This document shows, in pieces, positions 25,215 through 37,300 of a stretch of DNA of 64,000 nucleotides. The notes beneath the pieces were generated by a model. The model saw only the letters and a program-made list of their open reading frames with translations, was not told the origin of the DNA and did no database searches. Position numbers and translations under genes: made by a program. Origin of the DNA: Litoditis marina (taxonomy: Eukaryota; Nematoda; Chromadorea; Rhabditida; Rhabditidae). Positions within the stretch are counted from its first letter, which is position 1; each line of letters starts with the position of its first letter. The stretch spans positions 1-64,000 of the forward strand of contig CAXIWQ010000346.1 of NCBI GenBank assembly GCA_964036275.1, written 5' to 3'.

Positions 25215-25687
25215 TTCTCTACGTTACAGTACAGGTTGAGTTATCGACCGGACAGAGAGAGTGAGAGAGCGTGCTGAATGGAGAGACGCAGACACTTTTC
25301 GAAAAATGTCTATAACTTTGATTAAAACAATTTTTTTTGCAAATTTTTTTTGGTCCGCCAGGTTTGAGTAGGTATCACATGTCTTCCACAATTTTCAACA
25401 AAATCGATTCAGTAGAAACCCTTAAACTGGGAATTTTCCCTTATCACGATTACACACTCCGAAAACGTCTATAACTTTGACAAAAACAATTTTTTCCTAG
25501 TTTTTTTTTTGTCCGCCAGGGTTTGAGTAGGTATCACATGTCTTCCACAATTTTCAACGAAATCGATTCAGTAGAAACCCTTAAAATGGGAATTTTCCCT
25601 TGTCACAAAAACCCACCCACCCACCCACCCACCCACCCACACACGACGGAAGTTGGCGCTCTTGATGAAGCGAAAACTTCATAAACT
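25215..25687 (+). repeat. 3' module with duplicated 110-bp motif and (CCCA)n
   Basis: The module begins near ACAGGTTGAGTTATCGACC. It has two direct copies of a segment with TCTATAACTTTGA, GTCCGCCAGG and GAGTAGGTATCACATGTC (about 25308-25430 and 25468-25600). It then has a tetranucleotide CCCA run (about 25611-25641) and ACACACGACGGAAGTTGG. No open frame of note. The same module closes each higher-order copy and, in a diverged form, the separate copy at 53.3-53.76 kb. Confidence 0.8.
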
Positions 25688-28357
25688 TACTTCATCTGCC
25701 CTTCAGAATCCCAGAGTACGTCATGTTTGAATGAAGTTTCATCGTGAATTGACCATTTTAAGAAACTTCCAGCATTCGAAAACATATTTCACGTCAATTT
25801 TTTGAAAGTTGACGTCATCTGGGCCTTCTGATTTCCAGAATAAGTCATATTTAGATAAAGTTTTGTGTTTCACCGTTAATTGACCCTTTATAAGATATTA
25901 CCATCGTTTAAAAATATATGTGACGTCAACTTTGCACTTTTCAAAAATGACGTCAACTGGTCTCCAGAATCCCAGAATACATCACTCTCAGATTGAGTTT
26001 CACCGTTAATTGACCCTTTCTAAGATATTACCATCGTTTGAAAATATATGTGACGTCAACTTTGCACTTTTCAAAATCGACGTCATCTGGTCTCCAGAAT
26101 CTCAGAATACGTCACTTTTAGATTGAGTTTCTCCGTTAATTGACCCTTTCTAAGATATTATCATCTTTTGAAAATATATGTGACGTCAACTTTGCACTTT
26201 TCAAAAATGACGTCATCTAGTCTCCAGAATCTCAGAATACGTCACTTTTAGATTGAGTTTCTCCGTGATTGACCCTTTCTAAGATATTATCATCATTGAA
26301 AATATATGTGACATCAACTATGCACTTTTCAAAATCGACGTCATCTGGTCTCCAGAATCTCGGAATACGTCACTTTTAGATTGAGTTTCTCCGTTAATTG
26401 ACCCTTTCTAAGATATTACCATCGTTTAAAAATATATGTGACGTCAACTTTGCACTTTTCAAAAATGACGTCATCTGGTCTCCAGAATCTCAGAATACGT
26501 CACTTTTAGATTGAGTTTCTCCGTTGATTGACCCTTTCTAAGATATTATCATCATTTGAAATGATATGTGACGTCAACTTTGCACTTTTCAAAAATGACG
26601 TCATCCGGTCTCCAGAATCCTGAAGGACGTCAGGAATAGAATACTTCATACTCAAATAAAAGTCACGATGGCATCATATTTCAATTTTCGAGCAAATCGG
26701 TAATGTTACTCTTAAGTTACAATTCATGAAAAAGTGGGGGCCCAACGACTGTGAGATTTGTCTTCTGCTGTGCGCCCTTTAGACAGCTACTCTCGAATGG
26801 AGCAGCTACTGCTACAAAAACCGGAAAATAATAATATACTCAAGTATAACTGTTTATCACAAACATACAAAAGTCGTAAAATATTTTTTCAAACCTGTAA
26901 ACTAGAATCTACAAATCACAGCTGCGAAAGAGAGAACAACTGTTGAATAATATGACAAGCGTAGCAGTTGTTGAAGTAACGACAAAAAACTGCAAACCTT
27001 TGTCCGCAACACCAGAAAATTTACAATTGACTACGTTGAGTTAACATCTGTGATTTGTAGATTCTAGTTTAACAGGTTTGAAAAAATATTTTACGACTTT
27101 TGTATGTTTGTGATAAACAGTTATACTTGAGTATATTATTATTTTCCGGTTTTTGTAGCAGTAGCTGCTCCATTCGAGAGTAGCTGTCTAAAGGGCGCAC
27201 AGCAGAAGACAAATCTCACAGTCGTTGGGCCCCCACTTTTTCATGAATTTTTCTCTTTTTGTACACATGCCGTAGGTATGTGGTTTGATCTGTACGGTGC
27301 AGATAAAATTGTTTTCTTAATGAATGACTTGTCAAGAACTACCATCATTCGAAAAAATATGACGTCAACATTGCAGTTCTAAAAACTTACTTCGTCTGCC
27401 CTTCCGAATCCCAGAATACGTCATATTTAGACAAAGTTTCATCGTTATTATACCATTTTTTTTTAGATCTTTTCAGCATTTGAAAATATATGTGACGTCA
27501 TTTTTTTAAAAGTTGACGTCATCTGGCCTTCTGAACTTCAGAATACGTCATATTTAGACAAAGTTCCATCGTTAATATACCATTTTTAAGATATTTTCAC
27601 CATTTGAAAATATATCTGACGTCAACTTTGCACTTTTTAAAATGACGTCATCTGGTCGTCAGAATCCCAGAATACGTCACTCTTAAGATTGAGTTTCACT
27701 GTTAGTTGACCCCTTTCTAAGATATTACCATCATTTGAAAATATATGTGACGTCAACTTTGCACTTTTCAAAATGACGTCATCTGGTCTCCAGAATCCTA
27801 AAGGACGTCAGAAATACAATACTTCATATTCAAACAAATTGCACGTTGGCGTCATATTCCAATTTTCAAGCAAATCGGTAATTGTTTCTCTACGTTACAG
27901 TACAGGTTGAGTTATCGACCGGACAGAGAGAGTGAGAGAGCGTGCTGATGGAGAGACGCAGACACTTTTCGAAAAATGTCTATAACTTTGATTAAAACAA
28001 TTTTTTTTGCAAATTTTTTTTGGTCCGCCAGGGTTTGAGTAGGTATCACATGTCTTCCACAATTTTCAACAAAATCGATTCAGTAGAAACCCTTAAACTG
28101 GGAATTTTCCCTTATCACGATTACACACTCCGAAAACGTCTATAACTTTGACAAAAACAATTTTTTCCTAGTTTTTTTTTTGTCCGCCAGGGTTTGAGTA
28201 GGTATCACATGTCTTCCACAATTTTCAACGAAATCGATTCAGTAGAAACCCTTAAAATGGGAATTTTCCCTTGTCACAAAAACCCACCACCCACCCACCC
28301 ACCCACCCACACACGACGGAAGTTGGCGCTCTTGATGAAGCGAAAACTTCATAAACT
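25688..28357 (+). repeat. 2.67-kb higher-order unit, copy 2
   Basis: Same order as copy 1: CRE minisatellite with one more 130-bp unit (including a distinctive ACATCAACTATGCAC variant near 26310), foldback element at 26723-27247, second CRE array, and 3' module with the CCCA run near 28284-28312. It is close to identical to copy 3. Differences are mostly single-base gains or losses, often in homopolymers. Confidence 0.88.
26723..27247. mobile_element. Foldback element, copy 3
   Basis: The arms are about 26723-26921 and 27048-27247. They are almost perfect complements apart from an extra A in the right arm (TAGTTTAACAGG). The loop matches copy 2. Ends are TTCATGAAAAAGTGGGGG and its inverse. 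Confidence 0.9.
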
Positions 28358-31030
28358 TACTTCATCTGCCCTTCAGAATCCCAGAGTACGTCATGTTTGA
28401 ATGAAGTTTCATCGTGAATTGACCATTTTTAAGAAACTTCCAGCATTCGAAAACATATTTCACGTCAATTTTTTTGAAAGTTGACGTCATCTGGCCTTCT
28501 GATTTCCAGAATAAGTCATATTTAGATAAAGTTTTGTGTTTCACCGTTAATTGACCCTTTATAAGATATTACCATCGTTTAAAAATATATGTGACGTCAA
28601 CTTTGCACTTTTCAAAAAATGACGTCAACTGGTCTCCAGAATCCCAGAATACATCACTCTCAGATTGAGTTTCACCGTTAATTGACCCTTTCTAAGATAT
28701 TACCATCGTTTGAAAATATATGTGACGTCAACTTTGCACTTTTCAAAATCGACGTCATCTGGTCTCCAGAATCTCAGAATACGTCACTTTTTAGATTGAG
28801 TTTCTCCGTTAATTGACCCTTTCTAAGATATTATCATCTTTTGAAAATATATGTGACGTCAACTTTGCACTTTTCAAAAATGACGTCATCTAGTCTCCAG
28901 AATCTCAGAATACGTCACTTTTAGATTGAGTTTCTCCGTTGATTGACCCTTTCTAAGATATTATCATCATTTGAAAATATATGTGACATCAACTATGCAC
29001 TTTTCAAAATCGACGTCATCTGGTCTCCAGAATCTCGGAATACGTCACTTTTAGATTGAGTTTCTCCGTTAATTGACCCTTTCTAAGATATTACCATCGT
29101 TTAAAAATATATGTGACGTCAACTTTGCACTTTTCAAAAATGACGTCATCTGGTCTCCAGAATCTCAGAATACGTCACTTTTAGATTGAGTTTCTCCGTT
29201 GATTGACCCTTTCTAAGATATTATCATCATTTGAAATGATATGTGACGTCAACTTTGCACTTTTCAAAAATGACGTCATCCGGTCTCCAGAATCCTGAAG
29301 GACGTCAGGAATAGAATACTTCATACTCAAATAAAAGTCACGATGGCATCATATTTCAATTTTCGAGCAAATCGGTAAATGTTACTCTTAAGTTACAATT
29401 CATGAAAAAGTGGGGGCCCAACGACTGTGAGATTTGTCTTCTGCTGTGCGCCCTTTAGACAGCTACTCTCGAATGGAGCAGCTACTGCTACAAAAACCGG
29501 AAAATAATAATATACTCAAGTATAACTGTTTATCACAAACATACAAAAGTCGTAAAATATTTTTTCAAACCTGTAAACTAGAATCTACAAATCACAGCTG
29601 CGAAAGAGAGAACAACTGTTGAATAATATGACAAGCGTAGCAGTTGTTGAAGTAACGACAAAAAACTGCAAACCTTTGTCCGCAACACCAGAAAATTTAC
29701 AATTGACTACGTTGAGTTAACATCTGTGATTTGTAGATTCTTAGTTTACAGGTTTGAAAAAATATTTTACGACTTTTGTATGTTTGTGATAAACAGTTAT
29801 ACTTGAGTATATTATTATTTTCCGGTTTTTGTAGCAGTAGCTGCTCCATTCGAGAGTAGCTGTCTAAAGGGCGCACAGCAGAAGACAAATCTCACAGTCG
29901 TTGGGCCCCCACTTTTTCATGAATTTTTCTCTTTTTGTACACATGCCGTAGGTATGTGGTTTGATCTGTACGGTGCAGATAAAATTGTTTTCTTAATGAA
30001 TGACTTGTCAAGAACTACCATCATTCGAAAAAATATGACGTCAACATTGCAGTTCTAAAAACTTACTTCGTCTGCCTTCCGAATCCCAGAATACGTCATA
30101 TTTAGACAAAGTTTCATCGTTATTATACCATTTTTTTTTTAGATCTTTTCAGCATTTGAAAATATATGTGACGTCATTTTTTTTAAAAGTTGACGTCATC
30201 TGGCCTTCTGAACTTCAGAATACGTCATATTTAGACAAAGTTCCATCGTTAATATACCATTTTTAAGATATTTCACCATTTGAAAATATATCTGACGTCA
30301 ACTTTGCACTTTTTAAAAATGACGTCATCTGGTCGTCAGAATCCCAGAATACGTCACTCTTAAGATTGAGTTTCACTGTTAGTTGACCCTTTCTAAGATA
30401 TTACCATCATTTGAAAATATATGTGACGTCAACTTTGGCACTTTTCAAAAATGACGTCATCTGGTCTCCAGAATCCTAAAGGACGTCAGAAATACAATAC
30501 TTCATATTCAAACAAATTGCACGTTGGCGTCATATTCAATTTTCAAGCAAATCGGTAATTGTTTCTCTACGTTACAGTACAGGTTGAGTTATCGACCGGA
30601 CAGAGAGAGTGAGAGAGCGTGCTGAATGGAGAGACGCAGACACTTTTCGAAAAATGTCTATAACTTTGATTAAAACAATTTTTTTGCAAATTTTTTTTGG
30701 TCCGCCAGGGTTTGAGTAGTATCACATGTCTTCCACAATTTTCAACAAAATCGATTCAGTAGAAACCCTTAAACTGGGAATTTTCCCTTATCACGATTAC
30801 ACACTCCGAAAACGTCTATAACTTTGACAAAAACAATTTTTTCCTAGTTTTTTTTTTGTCCGCCAGGGTTTGAGTAGGTATCACATGTCTTCCACAATTT
30901 TCAACGAAATCGATTCAGTAGAAACCCTTAAAATGGAATTTTCCCTTGTCACAAAAACCCACCCACCCACCCACCCACCCCACCCACACACGACGGAAGT
31001 TGGCGCTCTTGATGAAGCGAAAACTTCATA
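28358..31030 (+). repeat. 2.67-kb higher-order unit, copy 3
   Basis: Same module order as copies 1 and 2, with the foldback element at 29399-29923 and the CCCA run near 30957-30988. The ACATCAACTATGCAC variant seen in copy 2 is present near 28986, so copies 2 and 3 are the closer pair. At its end the sequence runs on into the complete 3' end (31031-31220) instead of returning to the minisatellite. Confidence 0.88.
29399..29923. mobile_element. Foldback element, copy 4
   Basis: The arms, about 198-200 nt, are near perfect, with one extra T in the right arm (GATTCTTAGTTTAC). Size, loop and ends are as in copies 2 and 3. Confidence 0.9.
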
Positions 31031-31685
31031 AATTGGCTCAAACTCAACCGATTTCGATAAATTTTGGGGCACACTTTGCAAATATGCTGTAGAAAACTTC
31101 CCCATTTTGTAAAAGTTTTGTTTTGCAAATTTCAGCCTTTTTATGGAAAACTAAAAAAACGGAGGCGCGCATTAGCCGGACCAAAGACAAATCTCGCACA
31201 GCGCTTCGCGCTGCGCGCGATACAGTTTGAGTTGTCGACCGGACAGAGAGAGTGAGAGAGCGTGCTAAATGGAGAGACGCAGACACGTTCCGAAAAATGT
31301 CTATAACTTTGAGTAAAACATGTTTTTCTTGAAATTTTTTTGCTCCGCGAGTGTTTGAGTAGGTATCACATGTCTTTCACAATTTTCAACTAAATCGATT
31401 GAGTAGAAACTCTTGAACTGGGTTTACTTTTCTTGTCACAACCCACACACCCACCACACACCCACCCACACACGACGGAAGCGCTCTTGAGGAGGCGCAT
31501 GAGATCATAACTTGGCTCAAACTTGACCGATTTCGCTCAAATTTGAAACACGGTTAGGGAATTAGCTATAGAAAACAAGTACATCAATAAAAACTTTGTT
31601 TTGCGAATTTCAGCCTTTTTGAGGAGAAACTAAAAAAACGGAAGCGCGCATTAGCCGGACCAAAGACAAATCTCGCACAGCGCTT
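31031..31685 (+). mobile_element. Two tandem 3' ends of the foldback/minisatellite element
   Basis: 31031-31220 continues the 3' module with TTGGCTCAAACTCAACCG, GGAGGCGCGCATTAGCCGG and AGACAAATCTCGCACAG. It ends in a GC-rich hairpin CAGCGCTTCGCGCTG (31199-31213) followed by CGCGCGA. A second, diverged 3' module (about 31221-31685, with its own CCCA/CACA run near 31438-31471) repeats the same order. It breaks off inside the hairpin at CACAGCGCT, where Sat600 resumes with TTTTTAATTACCACC. The hairpin close to the end resembles the 3' structure known for Helitron-type elements, but I see no CTRR terminus, so that assignment is inference. Confidence 0.7.
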
Positions 31686-33433
31686 TTTTAATTACCACCA
31701 GCATTTGTCGGCAACCGGTAAACGTGCTCTCCACGTGATGCACGCATGCTTCGCACGTACGGGGCGGGCCGAGCTCTTATTCCCACGAAGCTTGTAGAAA
31801 TAAGATTGTAGGACTGTTGGACTGATGTTCGATTTGATATATGGTCCTTTTGAACTTATGTTCAATTGTCAGACTGTCTTTGAGTTCTGCTGTGTTTGGG
31901 GGAAGCACGCGCCGTCAAATACGTTGAAGTAGGGCTAAAACTAATCGGATGGTTCCGAAAACCTGATATTCGTTTTCTACGTATTTTTCTACCATAGTTA
32001 ACTTAATTTAGGTCTAACCAGACCTCCATATTGGATATTTCGATTTGGTCAAGTCCGGGACGGTTTTTGTGCCTTGGGAACAGGTAGAATAGTGGGTTTT
32101 GGTTTTGGGAGGAATAAGAGTAACATTATTTTCGAATGTAAAAAACGTGTCTGTGCTCTTTTCTCTCTCGTCTCTTCTCTTTCCTTATCTCTTTCTCTCT
32201 CCTTCTCTCTTTCTCTCTCTAAATTATAGAAATGAGATTGTAGGACTGCTGGACTATTGTTCGATTGGATTTATGGCCCTTTCGAAGTTGTGTTCAATTG
32301 TCAGACTTTCTTTGAGTTCTGCTGTGTTTGGGGGAAGCACGCGCCGTCAAATACGTTGAAGTAGGGCTAACACTAATCGGATGGTTTCGAAAACCTGACA
32401 TTCGTTTTCTACGTATTTTTCTACCCCACTTAACTCATTTTTAGGTCTAACCAGACCTCCATATTGGATATTTCGATTTGGTCAAGTCCGGGACGGTTCA
32501 TCGTGCCTTGGGAACAGGTAGAATAGTGGGTTTTGGTTTTAGGAGGAATAAGAGTAACATTATTTTCGAATGGAAAAAACGTGTCTGTGCTCTCTTCTCT
32601 CTCTCTGTCTCTTCTCTTCTCTCTCCTTCTCTCTTTCTCTCTCTCTCTCTTTTTCTTCTTCTCTCTCTTTCTCTATCTCTCTCTCACTGTTGAACCATTG
32701 TTCGATTGGATTTAAGGCCCTTTCGAACTCTTGTTCAATTGTCTGTCTTTGAGTTCTGCTGTGTTTGGGGGAAGCTCGCGCCGTCAAATACGTTAAAGTA
32801 GGGCTGAAACTAATCGGATGGTTTCGAAAACATGATATGTGTTTCTACGTATTTTTCTACCATAGTTAACTCATTTTAGGTTTAACCAGACCTCCATCTT
32901 GGATATTCCGATTTGGTCAAGACCGGGACGGTTTTTCGTGCTATGGAAGAATATTGGGTTTTGTTTTTGGGAGGAATAAGAGTAACATTATTTCAAATGA
33001 AAAAATTTGTCTGTGCTCTCTTCTCTCTCGTCTCTTCTCTTTCCTTCTCTCTTGCTCTCTCTCTCTCCCTTTTTCTCTATCTCTCTTTCTCTCTCTCTCT
33101 CCCTCTTTCTTCCCCTCCCTTACTATCTATCAACCTTTTAATTTTAATTACCACCAGCGTTTGGCGGCAACCGGTAAACGTGCTGTTGACTTGATGCACG
33201 CAAGCTTTGCACGTTAGGGAAGGGCCGGGTTTTTACTCCCACGCAAATTATAGAAATGAGATTGTAGGACTGTTGGACTAATGTTCGATTGGATATATGG
33301 CCCATTCGAACTTATGTTCAATTGTCAGACTGTCTTCGAATTCTGCTGTGTTTGGGGGAAGCACGCGCCGTCAAATACGTTAAAGTAGGGTTCAAACAAA
33401 TCGGATGGTTTCAAAAACCTGATATTCGTTTCC
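31686..33433 (+). repeat. Sat600 satellite array, plus block 3
   Basis: A partial long monomer (31686-32046) is followed by two short monomers (anchors near 32047 and 32478) and a long one (32913). The first part is closest to 17.14-17.8 kb (GAGCTCTTATTCCCACGAAGC) and the rest to 19.77-20.93 kb, so the block joins two pieces of the plus array. It enters at AATTACCACC, the exact inverse of the Sat600 word at which the 22.3-kb block ended. Confidence 0.9.
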
Positions 33434-34311
33434 AAAGCACGAAAAACCGTTCCGGACTTGACCGAATCGAAATATCCAATATGGAGGTCTGGTTAGACCT
33501 AAAATGAAATAACTAAGGAAGAAAAATACGTAGAAAACGAATATCAGGTTTTCGAAACCATCCGATTAGTTTTAGCCCTACTTTAACGTATTCGACGGCG
33601 CGTGCTTTCGCCAAACACAGCAGAACTCAAAGACAGTCTGACAATTGAACAGAAGTTCGAAAAGGCCATAAATCCAATCGAACAATAGTCCAACACTAGT
33701 CCTAAAATCTCATTTCTATAATTGAGAGAGAGAAAGAAAGAAGCAGAGAGAGGGAAAACAGAAGGAGAGAGAAGAGAGCACAGACACGTTTTTTCCATTC
33801 GAAAGTAATGTTACTCTTATTCCTCCCAAAACCAAAACCCAATATTCTACCTGTTTCCAAGGCACGAAAAACCGTCCCGGACTTGCCCAAATCGAAATAT
33901 CCAATATGGAGGTCTGGTTAGACCTAAAATGAGTTAACTAGGGTAGAACATTACGTAAAAAACGAATATCAGGTTTTTGAAACTATCCGATTATGTCTAA
34001 CTCTACTTTAACGTATTTGACGGCGCCTGCTTCCCCCAAACACAGCAGAATTCAAAGACAGTCTGACAATTGAACATAAGTTTGAAAGGGCCATATATCC
34101 AATCGAACAATAGTCTAACAGTCCTACAATCTCATTTCTATAATTTGCGTGGGAATAAAAGCCCGGCCCGCCCCTAACGTGCAAAGCATGTGTGCATCAA
34201 GTCGACAGCACGTTTACCGATTGCCGCCAAACACTGGTGGTAATTAAAATTGAAAGGTTGATAGATAAAAAGGGAGGGGGGAGAGAGAGGGAGAGAGAGA
34301 GAGAAAAAGAG
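32250..34311 (+). repeat. Segmental duplication, copy B
   Basis: Partner of 19770-21807. It has the same monomer order, the same private variants and the same inversion junction (33421-33437, GATATTCGTTTCCAAAGC). The inversion therefore predates the duplication. Confidence 0.85.
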
Positions 34312-37300
34312 AGAGGAAAAAAAGAGAGAGAGAAAGAAAGAAGGAAAGAGAAGAGAAGAGAGAGAAGAGAGCACAGACACGTTTTCTCCATTCGAAAAGA
34401 ATGTTACTCTTATTCCTCCCAAAACCAAAACCTAATATTCTTCCATAGCACGAAAAACCGTCCCGGACTTGACCAAATCGAAATATCCAATATGGAGGTC
34501 TGGTCAGACCTAAATTGAGTTAACTAGTGTAAAAAAATACGTAGAAAACGAATATCAGGTTTTTGAAATCATCCGATTGGTTTGAACCCTACTTTAACGT
34601 ATTTGACGGCGCGTGCTTCCCCCAAACACAGCAGAATTCGAAGACAGTCTGACAATTGAACATAAGTTCGAATGGGCCATATATCCAATCGAACAATAGT
34701 CCAACAGTCCTACAATCTCATTTCTATAATTGATAGAGAGAAAGAGAGAAGGAGAGAGAAAGAGAGAAGGAAAGAGAAGAGACGATAGAGAAGAGAGCAC
34801 AGACACGTTTTTTACATTTGAAAATAATGTTACTCTTATTCCTCCCAAAACCAAAACCCAATATTCTTCCATAGCACAAAAGAAGAGAGCACAGACACGT
34901 TTTTTCCATTCGAAAATAATGTTACTCTTATTCCTCCCAAAACCAAAACCCACTATTCTACCTGTTCCCAAGGCACGATAAACCGTCCCGGACTTGACCA
35001 AATCGAAATATCCAATATGGAGGTCTGGTTAGACCTAAATTGAGTTGACTATGGTAGAAAAATACGTAGAAAACGAATATCAGGTTTTCGGAACCATCCG
35101 ATTAGTTTTAGCCCTACTTGAACGTATTTGACGGCACGTGCTCCCCCCAAACACAGCAGAACTCAAAGACAGTCTGACAATGGAACAGAAGTTCGAAAGG
35201 GCCATAAATCCAATTGAGCAAAAGTCCAACAGTCCTACAATCTCATTTCTATAATTGAGAGAGAGAAAGAGAGAAGGAGAGAGAGAAAGAGAGAAGGAAA
35301 GAGAAGAGACGAGAGAGAAGAGAGCACAGGCACGTTTTTTACATTTGAAAATAATGTTACTCTTATTCCTCCCAAAACCAAAACCCAATATTCTTCTGAC
35401 AATTGAACAAGAGTTCGAAAGGGCCATAAATCCAATCAAAACCAAAACCCACTATTCTACCTGTGTCCAAGGCACGAAAAACCGTCCCGGACTTGACCAA
35501 ATCGAAATACCGAATATGGAGGTCTGGTTAGACCTAAAAATGAGTTAAGTGGGGTAGAAAAATACGTAGAAAACGAATGTCAGGTTTTCGGAACCATCCG
35601 ATTAGTTTTAGCCCTACTTCAACGTATTTGACGGCGCGTGCTTCCCCCAAACACAGCAGAACTCAAAGACAGTCTGACAATTGAACAGAAGTTCGAAAGG
35701 GCCATAAATCCAATCGAGCAAAAGTCCAACAGTCCTACAATCTTACTTCTATAATCTGCGTGGGAATAAAAGCCCGGCCCGCCCCGTACGTGCGAAGCAT
35801 GCGTGCATCACGTGGACAGCACGTTTACCGGTTGCCGCCAAATGCTGGTGGTAATTAAAATTAAAAGGTTGATAGATAAAACGGGAGGGGAGATAGAGGG
35901 AGAGAGAGAGAGAAAGAGAGAGGAAAAAAAGAGAGAGAGAAAGAGAGAAGGAAAGAGAGGAGAAGAGAAAGAAGAAAGCACAGACACGTTTTTTCCATTC
36001 GAAAATAATGTTACTCATATTGCTCCCAAAACCAAAACCCACTATTCTACCTGTTTCCAAGGCACGAAAAACCGTCCCGGACTTGACCAAATCGAAATAT
36101 CCAATATGGAGGTCTGGTTAGACCTAAAAATGAGTTAAGTGGGGTAGAAAAATACGTAGAAAACGACTGTCAGGTTTTCGAAACCATCCGATTAGTGTTA
36201 GCCCTACTTCAACGTATTTGACGGCGCGTGCTTCCCCCAAACACAGCAGAACTCAAAGAGAGTCTGACAATTGAACAGAACTTCGAAAGGGCCATAAATC
36301 CAATCGAACAATAGTCCAACAGTGAGAGAGAGATAGAGAAAGAGAGAGAAGAAGAAAAAGAGAGAGAGAGAGAGAAGGAGAGAGAAGAGAAGAGAAGAGA
36401 GAGATCAGAGCACAGACACGTTTTTTCCATTCGAAATTAATGTTACTCTTATTCCTCCCAAAACCAAAACCCACTATTCTACCTATTTCCAAGGCACGAA
36501 AAACCGTCCCGGACTTGACCAAACCGAAATATCCAATATGGAGGTCTGGTTAGACCTAAAAATGAGTTAAGTGGGGTAGAAAAATACGTAGAAAACGAAT
36601 GTCAGGTTTTCGAAACCATCCGATTAGTGTTAGCTCTACTTCAACGTATTTGACGGCGCGTGCTTCCCCCAAACACAGCAGAGCTCAAAGAGAGTCTGAC
36701 AATTGAACAGAACTTCGAAAGGGCCATAAATCCAATCGAACAATAGTCCAACAGTGAGAGAGAGATAGAGAAAGAGAGAGAAGAAGAAAAAGAGAGAGAG
36801 AGAAGGAGAGAGAAGAGAAGAGAAGAGAGAGATCAGAGCACAGACACGTTTTTTCCATTCGAAATTAATGTTACTCTTATTCCTCCCAAAACCAAAACCC
36901 ACTATTCTACCTATTTCCAAGGCACGAAAAACCGTCCCGGACTTGACCAAATCGAAATACCCAATATGGAGGTCTGGTTAGACCTAAATGAAGTTAACTA
37001 GGGTAGAACATTACGTAGAAAACGAATATCTTTTGAAACCATCCGATTAATTTTACCCTTACTTTAACGTATTTGACGGCGCCTGCTTCCCCCAAATACA
37101 GCAGAATTCAAAGACAGTCTGACAATTGAACATAAGTTCGAAAGGGCCATAAATCCAATCGAACAATAGTCCAACAGTGAGAGAGAGATAGAGAAAGAGA
37201 GAGAAGAAGAAAAAGAGAGAGAGAGAGAAGGAGAGAGAAGAGAAGAGAAGAGAGAGAAGAGAGCACAGACACGTTTTTTCCATTCGAAAATAATGTTACT

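Larger units (their letters stand above)
23147..25687 (+). repeat. 2.5-2.7 kb higher-order unit, copy 1
   Basis: The unit runs from AACTTACTTCATCTGCCC to the next occurrence of the same words. In order it contains the 130-bp CRE minisatellite, a foldback element (24057-24579), about 80 bp of linker, a second shorter CRE minisatellite, and a 3' module. That module starts at GAGTTATCGACCGGACAG and ends in a (CCCA)n run and GACGGAAGTTGGCGCTC. This copy is 2,540 bp, about one 130-bp unit shorter than the next two. Confidence 0.87.

Noticed and set aside
31199..31220. Firm Helitron 3' end
   Set aside because: A GC hairpin is close to the end, but the terminus is CGCGCGA rather than CTRR and no Rep/helicase gene is present. 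Kept only as an inference in the findings.
22303..31685. CRISPR-like array of regularly spaced repeats
   Set aside because: The units are contiguous 130-bp tandem repeats without unique spacers, in a eukaryotic sequence with no cas genes.
31690..31740. Polypyrimidine tract plus CCACCAG as a 3' splice site of a host exon
   Set aside because: The motif recurs in every long Sat600 monomer, and no open exon or 5' splice partner follows it.
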